The notes beneath the pieces were generated by a model. The model did no database searches. It was not told the DNA's origin and worked only from the letters and a program-made list of their open reading frames with translations. A stretch of DNA of 64,000 nt from an uncultured Pelagibacteraceae bacterium (GTDB lineage Bacteria; Pseudomonadota; Alphaproteobacteria; Pelagibacterales; Pelagibacteraceae). Made by a program: the position numbers and the translations under genes. Positions 16,706 to 24,966 of this stretch are shown here, piece by piece. The DNA lies in contig CACFIL010000004.1 in assembly GCA_902566315.1 (NCBI GenBank), positions 1 through 64,000 on the forward strand. The letters run 5' to 3'. Position 1 is the first letter of the stretch. Every line of letters starts with the position of its first letter.

Positions 16706-18079
16706 TTAGACTGAGCTAATTCTAAACATATTTTCTACAATAGGTAATTGATTTCTTTTGGCTAAAAGAACAACTGTATCATCTTTTTGAAAAACGTAAC
16801 TTGAACTTGGAATAATAACATTTTCATCTCTTAATATTGCTCCAATTCTAATTTCATCAGGTAAATTTGAGTCTTTTAATTGTCTGTTTATCAAGTCAGA
16901 AGTCTCAATAATGTCTGCCTCTATTACCTCATATTCACCATTTAAAATAGTATAGGCGTTTTCAATTGTTCCTTTATGAACATGTTTTAAAATACTTGAA
17001 ACTGTATTCATTCTTGGATCAATCAAATCATCAATTTTTAAAGAGGATTGTAGTAATGAATAATTAGGTTTGTTTATCAATGCCATAGTTCTTTTATCTT
17101 TTGAAAATTTTTCAACTATTACACTTACCATTAAGTTATCTTCATCATCATTAGTTAAAGCTAAAACGGTTTCAACTTCATCAATATTGGCCTCACTTAA
17201 AACATCTTCTTCCAAACCGTTACCATTAATCACAATGGTATCGTTCAGTTCATTGGCTATATATTCTGCTCTCGATTTTTCTTTTTCAATTATTTTAACC
17301 CTTGCTGAATCAAATGATTGTTCAATATTTTTAGCGAGATTAAAACCAATATTTCCACCGCCAATAATTAAAATTTTATTTGAAATTTTTTCATTATGAC
17401 CAAAAACGTTTAGTGTTTCTTGCATTTGATTACTGTTTACAACTACATAAGCTTTATCATTAAGTTGGAGTTGGTTTGTTTTTTTCATCACTACAAATTT
17501 TTCATTCCTAATAACGCCAAGAATGTATGCATTCAATTTTGGGAATTTTTTTGTAAGTTCATTTAAGTTAATTCCACGTATTGAACATTTTTTATCAATC
17601 AAAATTTCTAACAATCTAATTTTATTTTCTGCAAAAGGTACATTATCTAAAGTACCTGGTGCCTCTAATTTTCGCTGAATAGATTTTGCAATTTCAATTT
17701 CTGGTGAAATTATATTATCAATTGGTAAATTTTCTTTATTAAATAATCCTGAATACTTTGGATCAAGATATTCTTGAAATCTTATTCGAGCAATTTTCTT
17801 TGGAACCTTAAACAATGAAAAGGCTATTTGACATATTAACATATTTATTTCATCGTTTCTAGTAACTGCGATAATCATATCTGCATCTTTAGTATTTGCT
17901 TTTTCCAATATTGCTGGGGATGTTGCTTTTCCAACAATTGCTTTAACATCTAAAGTTTCATTTATTTTTTGAATATCATCACTAGATTGGTCAATCATTG
18001 TAATTGAGTGATTTTGTTCAATTAACATTTTTGCAATCGTTGACCCTACTCTACCAGCTCCACAAATAATTATGTTCAT
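16706..18079 (-). CDS. trkA: Trk system potassium uptake regulatory protein TrkA
   Basis: 457-residue cytoplasmic regulator with two RCK-N Rossmann domains, each with a GxGxxG-type nucleotide loop (IICGAGRVGSTIA near residue 5; ILIIGGGNIGFNLA near 232), and two RCK-C domains (about 140-220 and 370-457). It binds NAD(H)/ATP and gates TrkH. It shares one base with the ntrX stop. The ntrY-ntrX-trkA order is conserved in alphaproteobacteria; there trkA is usually followed by hfq and hflX, but here by trkH. Confidence 0.95.
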   Translation of the reverse strand: MNIIICGAGRVGSTIAKMLIEQNHSITMIDQSSDDIQKINETLDVKAIVGKATSPAILEKANTKDADMIIAVTRNDEINMLICQIAFSLFKVPKKIARIRFQEYLDPKYSGLFNKENLPIDNIISPEIEIAKSIQRKLEAPGTLDNVPFAENKIRLLEILIDKKCSIRGINLNELTKKFPKLNAYILGVIRNEKFVVMKKTNQLQLNDKAYVVVNSNQMQETLNVFGHNEKISNKILIIGGGNIGFNLAKNIEQSFDSARVKIIEKEKSRAEYIANELNDTIVINGNGLEEDVLSEANIDEVETVLALTNDDEDNLMVSVIVEKFSKDKRTMALINKPNYSLLQSSLKIDDLIDPRMNTVSSILKHVHKGTIENAYTILNGEYEVIEADIIETSDLINRQLKDSNLPDEIRIGAILRDENVIIPSSSYVFQKDDTVVLLAKRNQLPIVENMFRISSV

Positions 18080-19434
18080 TAGTTAAGATCTTTCACTCCA
18101 AGTAGTTTTAATTTTCTATGTAAAGCTGATCTTTCCATGCCTATAAATTTTGCTGTTTTTGAAATATTTCCACTAAATTTTTTTAATTGAGAGACCAAGT
18201 ATTGTTTTTCAAAACTCTCTCTAGCCTCTTTTAAGGGAAATGTAAGGCTTTCTGTTACAGAGAAGTCATCCTCAATTGACTTTGACAATGATTCTTTAAT
18301 TATATTCATTAATCTCTCATTATCGTCACCCGGTGATAATATAGCTATTCTTTCTATCAAATTTCTTAATTCTCTAACATTTCCAGGCCAATCATAATTG
18401 AGCAAATAATTGTTATCAACAATTTTGAATTTTTTGAAATTATTAGCTTCACAAATATTATCAATAAAATAATCTATTAATATTGGTATATCGTCAATTC
18501 TTTTGTTTAATGGATCTATTTTTATATTAAATACATTTAATCTATGAAATAAGTCCTCTCTAAAATTTCCAAACCTAATTTCTTGTTGAACATCTTTACT
18601 ATTTGTACAAATAATTCTTACATCAACCTTTATATCGTGATTACTGCTTATTCTTTTAAATTTTTGATCAATAACAACTCTTAAAATTTTTGATTGTGTC
18701 TCTAATGGTATTTCTGTTACCTCGTCAATTAATAATATCCCTCCTGATGCCTTTTCAAGTGCTCCATAAAATATAGATCCATCTTTTTTTTCTTCCCCGA
18801 ACAACTCAAGTTCATATTTTTTGGCATCCAAAAGCGCTCCATTAATAACAACAAATGGACCATTTTTTCTTTTAGAATTTTTGTGAATTTTTCTTGAAAT
18901 TAGTTCTTTACCCGACCCTGTAGGTCCGCTGATAAATATTCTACTTTCTGATTTCGATAGCTTATTTATCTGATCTTTGATTGAGAGAATATTTTGGCTT
19001 CTCCCTACCAGTTCAAATGTATGGAAAAGCTTAGTATTTAAGCTTTTATTTTCATTTTTTAAATTATAGTTTTCTACTGCTCTATTTACAAAATTTAAAA
19101 GTCTTTCTTTATCAAATGGTTTTTGAATAAACTCGAAAGCACCGGACTTTAGTGAATTTACTGCCATCTCAATATTGGCATGGCCAGAAATCATTATTAC
19201 TGGTAAATCAGAATTTTTCTTCTTAATGTGATCTAACAATAAAATACCATCGTTATCGCCTTTGTCTAATTTAACATCAATTATTGCAACATCTGGGAGT
19301 TTTTTATCAATTTCAGTTAGGGCTTGATTGAAGTTCGCAGCAAGTCTTGTTTTGTATCCTGCATCTTTGATTAATTCATCAAGGATTAATCTTATATCTG
19401 CATTATCATCTATAATTAAAATTTCAGCTGACAT
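18079..19434 (-). CDS. ntrX: Response regulator NtrX (lacks GAFTGA loop)
   Basis: 451-residue NtrC-family regulator. The receiver domain has phospho-acceptor D53 (VAIIDVKLD) and K105. The AAA+ domain has Walker A GPTGSGKE (170-177) and Walker B GGILLIDEV (231-239). A Fis-type HTH is at the C-terminus (ISKTAKFIGMERSALHRKLK). The sigma-54 contact loop GAFTGA is missing: after ELFG comes EEKKDGSIFYGALEKA. Loss of this loop is known in alphaproteobacterial NtrX and implies that it does not act as a classical sigma-54 activator. It is coupled to ntrY and trkA by one-base overlaps. Likely role: nitrogen- or redox-linked regulation, including amino-acid use. Confidence 0.93.
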   Translation of the reverse strand: MSAEILIIDDNADIRLILDELIKDAGYKTRLAANFNQALTEIDKKLPDVAIIDVKLDKGDNDGILLLDHIKKKNSDLPVIMISGHANIEMAVNSLKSGAFEFIQKPFDKERLLNFVNRAVENYNLKNENKSLNTKLFHTFELVGRSQNILSIKDQINKLSKSESRIFISGPTGSGKELISRKIHKNSKRKNGPFVVINGALLDAKKYELELFGEEKKDGSIFYGALEKASGGILLIDEVTEIPLETQSKILRVVIDQKFKRISSNHDIKVDVRIICTNSKDVQQEIRFGNFREDLFHRLNVFNIKIDPLNKRIDDIPILIDYFIDNICEANNFKKFKIVDNNYLLNYDWPGNVRELRNLIERIAILSPGDDNERLMNIIKESLSKSIEDDFSVTESLTFPLKEARESFEKQYLVSQLKKFSGNISKTAKFIGMERSALHRKLKLLGVKDLN

Positions 19435-21212
19435 TATTTTTTATAGGGAATTATAATTTGAATTTTTGCACCGTTTTTATGATTTAAAAATTTAATTGAT
19501 CCTTCATGATCACTAATAATTTTATCTACAATTGATAATCCTAGTCCAGTTCCTTTTTCTTTAGTTGTAAAATAAGGTTTAATTATATCTTTGGTTTTTT
19601 TATTTTTAAATCCAGTTCCAGTATCAATAATATTAATGTTTATATAATCTCTTCTTTGTCTAATTTCTATATCTATATTTTTGACAGTTTTACTGTCTTT
19701 TTTTACTTTTTCTTGAATGCTCTCAAGAGAATTTTTAATAAGGTTAAAAAATAATCTATTAAACTGCTCATTGTCAAAACTTAATACTACATCTTTTGAC
19801 AAATGATTAAATAATCTAATTGTAATTGAACTATCAAATTTATTTACCAAGCCAATATTTTCATTAATGACATTATTTAAGTTATTTGGTTTAAATAATG
19901 GCTTTGGCATTCTAGCAAAATCAGAAAATTCATTAACTAAATTTTCAATTTGCTTAATTTGCTTAAGTATAGTTTTTAAATTATTTAAATATTTTTCTTG
20001 TCTTTCATTATCAATATTTGGTAAATATTTTGTTTTAAGATTATCAATAGTTAATTGTATTGGTGTTAAAGGATTTTTAATTTCATGAGCCAATTTTCTT
20101 GCAACATTTTCCCATGCTTCATGCCGTTCATTAGTAAGCAATTTCTCTTGTTGATTTTTTAATCTATCAATCATTGAATTAAAGTTTTTATTAAGTCTTT
20201 CCATTTCAATGTCAGCTTTTAAATCAGGTACTTTTGTATCAAGATTCCCTTTACCTATACTTTCAGATGCAGTTATTAAATTGTTTATCGATATAAAAAA
20301 ACGTGACGAAAATCTAATAGCTATGGTTATAGATAAAAATAATAATAGTGTAACAAGTGTAACGTAAATAATAGCAAATGAAATTCTTATACCAAGATTT
20401 TGATTTTCAACAGTATAATAAAAATTTACAGCCTCTTCTGATTTAATTAAATAATTAGAAATATTTTTATCAAAATATTTTAAAACATATAAAAAAGTAT
20501 TATCGAAACTAGATAGTCTTACAACAGCTGCTGATTTATTTTCAAATGTATTGATAATCTTTAAAGGCCTATCATCATATTTTACCATCTCCATTGCTCT
20601 GCCTTCAATTTTCTTATACTGAGAATCAGTTGCAGATCGGATTAAATTACCTTCCGCATCAATTAAATGAAGTTGGTCTATGTCTCTTAAATATCTCTGA
20701 GTATTTAAAATAAGCTGAAATCTTTCAGGATTTGATTTATATAAGTCTGAATATTTATTTAAATCAAATGCAATTAATACGATCTCAGACTCAATTTTAT
20801 TTCTTTTTTCGTCTACGTAGTTTTTTGCTATTTCATATGAGTTATTAACTGCAGTGGTAATTTTTTTATCAAAATATTTATCTAGTGCAAAAGAAAAAAT
20901 AAATAATGAAAAAACTGCAATTAGTAATGATGGGATTAAAGTAAAAAGTGCAAATGAAACTATATATTTTCTATTTGCAACTGAACCCCTTACATTAATA
21001 TTATTTTTTATAGAATTTTTAATATCAATAAATATTAATACAAAAAATAAAAGTACTAGTACGATATTAGAAATTAGTAGAATTTCGAGGTTACTTTCAT
21101 TAAGTTTTATAAAACTTTTATTAATAAATGTTAAAAATGTTAAAAAACCTAGTGAAATAGTTAATATAAATATAACTATAATAAACAAATTTCTTTTTAA
21201 CAAAGCTAACAT
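19434..21212 (-). CDS. ntrY: Sensor histidine kinase NtrY (short form without PAS)
   Basis: 592-residue membrane kinase, partner of NtrX. Four helices are seen (about 9-30, 43-64, 85-108, 277-298), with an extracytoplasmic domain between the third and fourth. A HAMP domain (about 300-350) runs almost directly into the H-box KLAHEIKNPLTP (His 376). The ATPase domain has N-box LFFNLIKNSLES, G1 DTGTGF and G2 GTGLGLSIVDKI. Family members are usually above 700 residues with a PAS domain between HAMP and HisKA; that domain is absent here. The gene is divergent from ispDF with only 37 bases between, so its promoter must overlap that short gap. Confidence 0.93.
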   Translation of the reverse strand: MLALLKRNLFIIVIFILTISLGFLTFLTFINKSFIKLNESNLEILLISNIVLVLLFFVLIFIDIKNSIKNNINVRGSVANRKYIVSFALFTLIPSLLIAVFSLFIFSFALDKYFDKKITTAVNNSYEIAKNYVDEKRNKIESEIVLIAFDLNKYSDLYKSNPERFQLILNTQRYLRDIDQLHLIDAEGNLIRSATDSQYKKIEGRAMEMVKYDDRPLKIINTFENKSAAVVRLSSFDNTFLYVLKYFDKNISNYLIKSEEAVNFYYTVENQNLGIRISFAIIYVTLVTLLLFLSITIAIRFSSRFFISINNLITASESIGKGNLDTKVPDLKADIEMERLNKNFNSMIDRLKNQQEKLLTNERHEAWENVARKLAHEIKNPLTPIQLTIDNLKTKYLPNIDNERQEKYLNNLKTILKQIKQIENLVNEFSDFARMPKPLFKPNNLNNVINENIGLVNKFDSSITIRLFNHLSKDVVLSFDNEQFNRLFFNLIKNSLESIQEKVKKDSKTVKNIDIEIRQRRDYININIIDTGTGFKNKKTKDIIKPYFTTKEKGTGLGLSIVDKIISDHEGSIKFLNHKNGAKIQIIIPYKK

Positions 21213-21249
21213 AATTTAAAAATAACTTACTAAAAATTTTATAATAATC

Positions 21250-22356
21250 ATGAATAATTGTTTTATACTACTAGCAGCAGGTAAAGGTAAGAGATTTAAA
21301 TCAAATAATCCTAAACAATTTGTAAATTATATGAATAAACCTTTATTTATGCACTCAGTTGATAAGGCACTTAAATCAAAATTATTTAAATTAATCATAA
21401 TTGTATCAAATTATCCTATAAAAAACATAAGAGATAAATCTGTAAAAGTTATTAAAGGTGGAAAGGAAAGATATCAATCATCACAAAAAGCTTTAAATTT
21501 TTTAAAAAATAAGAAAATAAAAAATGTTTTTATTCATGATGCTGCACGACCAAATTTTTCAATAAAATTACTTAAAAAACTTAATAATAATCTAAGAAAT
21601 TATAAAGCAGTAGTACCTTTCATTAAAACTGATAACTCTACAAAGTATAAAAATGGAAATATTTTACAAAATTTAGATAGAAATAAATTGATATTTACAC
21701 AAACGCCTCAATGTTTTGATTATAAGACAATTTATAAATTATCAAAATTAAATAAGCACTTGGTAACTGATGATGCATCATTATATTTAAATTACAAAAA
21801 AAAGATAAAGTTTATTAGAGGTGAGGAAAACAATTTCAAAATAACAAAAAAATCAGATTTAAAAAAAATAAATATAAAAAACTTTTATGGTGTTGGATTT
21901 GATATTCATAGGTTGATTAAAAATAAGAAATTATATCTTGGAGGCTTAACAATTCCTTTTCATTCAGGATTACAAGGTCATTCAGATGGAGATGTAATAA
22001 TTCACGCGATAATCGATGGTTTGCTTGGTGCCATGCGAAAAATGGATATTGGAACTGTTTATCCAAGCAATAAGAGAAAATATAAAAATATAAGATCCCC
22101 TAATATGTTGTCTCCTATTTTGAATAACCTAAATGAAGAAGGATATTTTATAAATAACGTCGATATAAATTTAATTTGTGAGAGACCAAAAGTCTCAAAA
22201 TATAGAAAAAAAATTATTTTGTCTTTGTCTAATTTGCTCAATATATCTAAAGATCAAATTAATTTAAAAGGTAAAACAGTCGAAAAGTTAGGTTTGATAG
22301 GAAAGGAAGAGGCTATTGCGTGTGAAGCAATAGTATCGTTAAATTATTATGCTTAA
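21250..22356 (+). CDS. ispDF: Bifunctional IspD/IspF isoprenoid enzyme
   Basis: 368-residue fusion of two MEP-pathway enzymes, common in alphaproteobacteria. The N-terminal IspD cytidylyltransferase (1-210) has LLAAGKGKRFKSNNPKQF and HDAARPNFS. The C-terminal IspF cyclodiphosphate synthase (about 213-368) has GVGFDIHRL (metal ligands Asp and His), LQGHSDGDVIIHAIIDGLLGA and DINLICERPK. It converts MEP to CDP-ME and later forms ME-cyclodiphosphate. The same pathway has dxr elsewhere in this window. It overlaps pgpA by 8 bases. Confidence 0.95.
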   Translation: MNNCFILLAAGKGKRFKSNNPKQFVNYMNKPLFMHSVDKALKSKLFKLIIIVSNYPIKNIRDKSVKVIKGGKERYQSSQKALNFLKNKKIKNVFIHDAARPNFSIKLLKKLNNNLRNYKAVVPFIKTDNSTKYKNGNILQNLDRNKLIFTQTPQCFDYKTIYKLSKLNKHLVTDDASLYLNYKKKIKFIRGEENNFKITKKSDLKKINIKNFYGVGFDIHRLIKNKKLYLGGLTIPFHSGLQGHSDGDVIIHAIIDGLLGAMRKMDIGTVYPSNKRKYKNIRSPNMLSPILNNLNEEGYFINNVDINLICERPKVSKYRKKIILSLSNLLNISKDQINLKGKTVEKLGLIGKEEAIACEAIVSLNYYA

Positions 22357-22843
22357 AATAATAAATTCTTTATTTGTTACAATGTTAGGAATTGGAAAAT
22401 TACCAAAAATTCCTGGTAGTTATGCTTCTTTGGCTACTGTTATATTATTATATATATTATTTCACATTTTTTCAGTACCGGCAGATCTATTTTTGTTTTT
22501 TTTAGTAGCCATTTTTATAATTTCACTTTTTTCCGTAAATTTATTTATTAAAGATTTAAGCAATAAAGACCCGAAAGAAATTGTTATTGATGAGTTTATT
22601 GGTCAATCTATACCAATATGTCTGTATGAAATTGCCCATAATGAACCAACAAATCCAGCAAGAGTACTAACCTTTTATTTTATAATGTTTATTCTTTTTA
22701 GAATTTTTGATATCGCAAAACCCTATCCTGTAAGTTATTACGATAAAAACTTTAAGAATAGCTTTGGTGTTATTATGGATGATGTTTGTGCTGGTTTATA
22801 CGTAGTTGCAATCCTCGTCTTTTATATGATTTTAACTACATGA
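22349..22843 (+). CDS. pgpA: Phosphatidylglycerophosphatase A
   Basis: 164-residue membrane protein with three to four helices. PgpA motifs are GIGKLPKIPGSYASL, IVIDEFIGQ, FRIFDIAKPYPVSYYDK and GVIMDDVCAG. It dephosphorylates phosphatidylglycerophosphate to phosphatidylglycerol at the inner membrane. It overlaps ispDF by 8 bases and the next gene by 4 (ATGA). The order ispDF-pgpA-cinA is an alphaproteobacterial neighbourhood. Confidence 0.93.
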   Translation: MLKIINSLFVTMLGIGKLPKIPGSYASLATVILLYILFHIFSVPADLFLFFLVAIFIISLFSVNLFIKDLSNKDPKEIVIDEFIGQSIPICLYEIAHNEPTNPARVLTFYFIMFILFRIFDIAKPYPVSYYDKNFKNSFGVIMDDVCAGLYVVAILVFYMILTT

Positions 22844-23310
22844 ATAATTTATCCTTAAAAATTGTAAGGTTGCTGACTAAAAAAAGACTAACAGTGTCAT
22901 TTGCTGAGTCGTGTACTGGAGGACTTTTAGCTAGTTCAATTACATCTATTGGTGGGTCGTCTAAAGTATTTAATATGGGATTAGTGACTTATTCTAATAA
23001 CGCAAAAGTAAAATTGCTTAAAGTTCCCAAAAAAACCATTACCAAATATGGAGCCGTTAGCTATGAAACTTGTCATTCAATGGTAAAAAATTTAAGTAAA
23101 ATTAGTAGATCACATATATCAATTTCCATTACTGGTGTAGCAGGACCAAATGGGGGGACTAAAGAAAAACCAGTTGGACTGGTTTATGTAGGAATAAAAA
23201 AAGGAGGTAAAACAATCATAAAGAAAAATATATTTAAAAGTAAAAAAAGAATTTCAATTCAAAAAGCTACTGTTAATCAAGCTCTTAAAATGATTTTGAA
23301 TATATTATAA
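22840..23310 (+). CDS. pncC: CinA C-terminal domain protein, probable nicotinamide-nucleotide amidase
   Basis: 156 residues from the ATG at 22840, which overlaps the pgpA stop as ATGA; an earlier start at 22786 would lie within pgpA and is rejected. Motifs are SFAESCTGGLLASSIT, GLVTYSNNAKVKLL and SITGVAGPNGGTKEKPVGLVYVGI. This is the stand-alone C-terminal half of CinA, which deamidates NMN to NaMN in pyridine nucleotide recycling. The N-terminal MoCF-like domain is absent, as in many proteobacteria. Its 3' end overlaps the convergent ratA by 6 bases. Confidence 0.92.
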   Translation: MNNLSLKIVRLLTKKRLTVSFAESCTGGLLASSITSIGGSSKVFNMGLVTYSNNAKVKLLKVPKKTITKYGAVSYETCHSMVKNLSKISRSHISISITGVAGPNGGTKEKPVGLVYVGIKKGGKTIIKKNIFKSKKRISIQKATVNQALKMILNIL

Positions 23311-23742
23311 ACTTTCAGCTCTTGTTTGAAATGCATCAGCTATTTTTTCAAGACCAAATTGAAAAGACTTTGTCATTAAAATATTCAAAAATTTATTTTT
23401 AATTTCAAAATCAACATCGAAAGTCACCTCTGTTAAATCTCCTTGCTCCTGAAATTTCCAATTATTTTCTAAATAATTTAAAGGACCATCTATGTTTGTT
23501 ACAAAAATTGTGTCATCTTTTTTATTAAATTTCACATCGCTTTTATAGGTATCTACAAATGGCCCTTTTCCAATTGTTAGATCTGCAACAATAAGTATTA
23601 GATCCCCTTTTTGTTTTCTTTCATGTACTTTTGAACCCTGACAGAATGGAACAAACTCAGGGTATTTTTCAATATCTAAAACGAACTCTATGAGTTTGTC
23701 TTTTTTGTTATCAATTAATCTCTTAACTGATGCTTTTGGCAT
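23305..23742 (-). CDS. ratA: COQ10/RatA-type START domain protein (ubiquinone-binding)
   Basis: 145-residue SRPBCC/START-fold protein: IDNKKDKLIEFVLDIEKYPEFVPFC at the N-terminus and FDVDFEIKNKFLNILMTKSFQFGLEKIADAF at the C-terminus match the COQ10/RatA family. Members bind coenzyme Q or related lipids and aid respiratory electron transfer; E. coli RatA was described as a ribosome-associated toxin. Position directly after lipA (one-base overlap) is conserved in alphaproteobacteria and supports the quinone-related role. It converges on the pncC gene. Confidence 0.85.
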   Translation of the reverse strand: MPKASVKRLIDNKKDKLIEFVLDIEKYPEFVPFCQGSKVHERKQKGDLILIVADLTIGKGPFVDTYKSDVKFNKKDDTIFVTNIDGPLNYLENNWKFQEQGDLTEVTFDVDFEIKNKFLNILMTKSFQFGLEKIADAFQTRAESL

Positions 23743-24674
23743 TAACGAGTATTTTTTCTATTATTTTTAAGTTTATTAAAATCTTCATCAGCATGATAAG
23801 AAGATCTTGTTAAAGGTGATGAAGATACTAATAAAAATCCTTTAGATTTTGCTATTTTTCCTAGCTCTTTAAATTCATCTGGATGGTAATATCTATTTAA
23901 TGGAAAGTGCTTAGCCGATGGTTGAAGATATTGACCTATGGTTAAGAAATCAACTTCTGCAGATCTTAAATCATCCATAACTTGAATTATCTCATCTTTT
24001 GTTTCTCCAAATCCAACCATAATTCCTGATTTTGTAAATACATTTTTATTGAATTTTTTTGAATTTTTTAAAAGTTCTAATGATCCAAAATATCTTGCCC
24101 CTGGTCTAACTTTTACATAGAGACTCGGAACAGTCTCAATATTGTGATTAAAAACATCTGGGCTTGCTTCCAATACTCTTTTATATGCATCGCCTTTGCG
24201 TAAAAAATCAGGTGTTAAAACTTCAATTGTTGTATTTGGATTTTTTTTTCTTGTTGCAACAATAACATCATGAAAATGGTTTGATCCACCATCTGAAAGG
24301 TCGTCTCTATCAACAGATGTAATAACAACATGTCTTAAACTTAATTTTTTAACTGCATTAGCTATTTTAATCGGCTCAAATTGATCTAATTTATCTGGTT
24401 TTCCTGTTTTAACATCACAAAATGCACATGCTCTTGTGCATGTGTCACCCATTATCATAAGTGTTGCATGCCTTTTGCTCCAGCATTCAGTAATATTAGG
24501 GCAGTTTGCTTCTTGGCAAACTGTTACAAGATTATCTTTATTAATAATTGTTTTAGTTAAAAAAAACTCCTTACTATTTAGTAGCTTAGATCTAATCCAC
24601 TCAGGTTTCTTTTTGATAGGATTAATCGGTTTATTAACTTTTTCAGGGTGTCTTGGTCTATTTTTGATTTCCAT
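23742..24674 (-). CDS. lipA: Lipoyl synthase
   Basis: 310-residue radical SAM enzyme inserting two sulfurs into octanoyl groups on lipoyl domains. The auxiliary cluster cysteines are C53, C58 and C64 ([12 protein letters not shown]) and the radical SAM cysteines C79, C83 and C86 (CTRACAFC). The conserved Ser-rich end ([15 protein letters not shown]) is present. It overlaps ftsB by 17 bases and ratA by 1. In most alphaproteobacteria the pyruvate dehydrogenase genes lie between ftsB and lipA; they are absent here. Confidence 0.97.
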   Translation of the reverse strand: MEIKNRPRHPEKVNKPINPIKKKPEWIRSKLLNSKEFFLTKTIINKDNLVTVCQEANCPNITECWSKRHATLMIMGDTCTRACAFCDVKTGKPDKLDQFEPIKIANAVKKLSLRHVVITSVDRDDLSDGGSNHFHDVIVATRKKNPNTTIEVLTPDFLRKGDAYKRVLEASPDVFNHNIETVPSLYVKVRPGARYFGSLELLKNSKKFNKNVFTKSGIMVGFGETKDEIIQVMDDLRSAEVDFLTIGQYLQPSAKHFPLNRYYHPDEFKELGKIAKSKGFLLVSSSPLTRSSYHADEDFNKLKNNRKNTR

Positions 24675-24966
24675 TATCTTTAATTATATAGGTAGTCTCA
24701 CCTTCTTTTCCAAATAAAAACTTTTCTCGTATTAAAATTTCTATGAAATCTAGATCTATATTTTCTGTTAAAAGTGAATTTTTGTGCTCTAAATCTTCTA
24801 TTTTGCTATTTAAAGTAATTTGATCATTTTTTAGTTGCTCATACATATCTTTCTTTTCCATGTAAGAAATGAGACCTCTATCACCATCTAATAAATTAAA
24901 GAAAAAATAGATAAACAGGAATGTGATCATAAGAATGAAATAGTTCTTTTTTAATTTTTCTAACAT
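24658..24966 (-). CDS. ftsB: Septum formation initiator FtsB
   Basis: 102-residue bitopic protein with a short cytoplasmic start, one membrane helix (about 9-26) and a coiled coil (about 40-75; [18 protein letters not shown]). The conserved FtsB/DivIC end ([17 protein letters not shown]) is clear. It joins FtsL and FtsQ in the divisome. It starts with a one-base overlap on eno, the usual alphaproteobacterial neighbour, and runs 17 bases into lipA. Confidence 0.9.
   Translation of the reverse strand: MLEKLKKNYFILMITFLFIYFFFNLLDGDRGLISYMEKKDMYEQLKNDQITLNSKIEDLEHKNSLLTENIDLDFIEILIREKFLFGKEGETTYIIKDNGNQK

Noticed and set aside
17070-17399. 109-codon plus-strand frame inside trkA
   Set aside because: Antisense to the second RCK domain; no start signal or homology visible.
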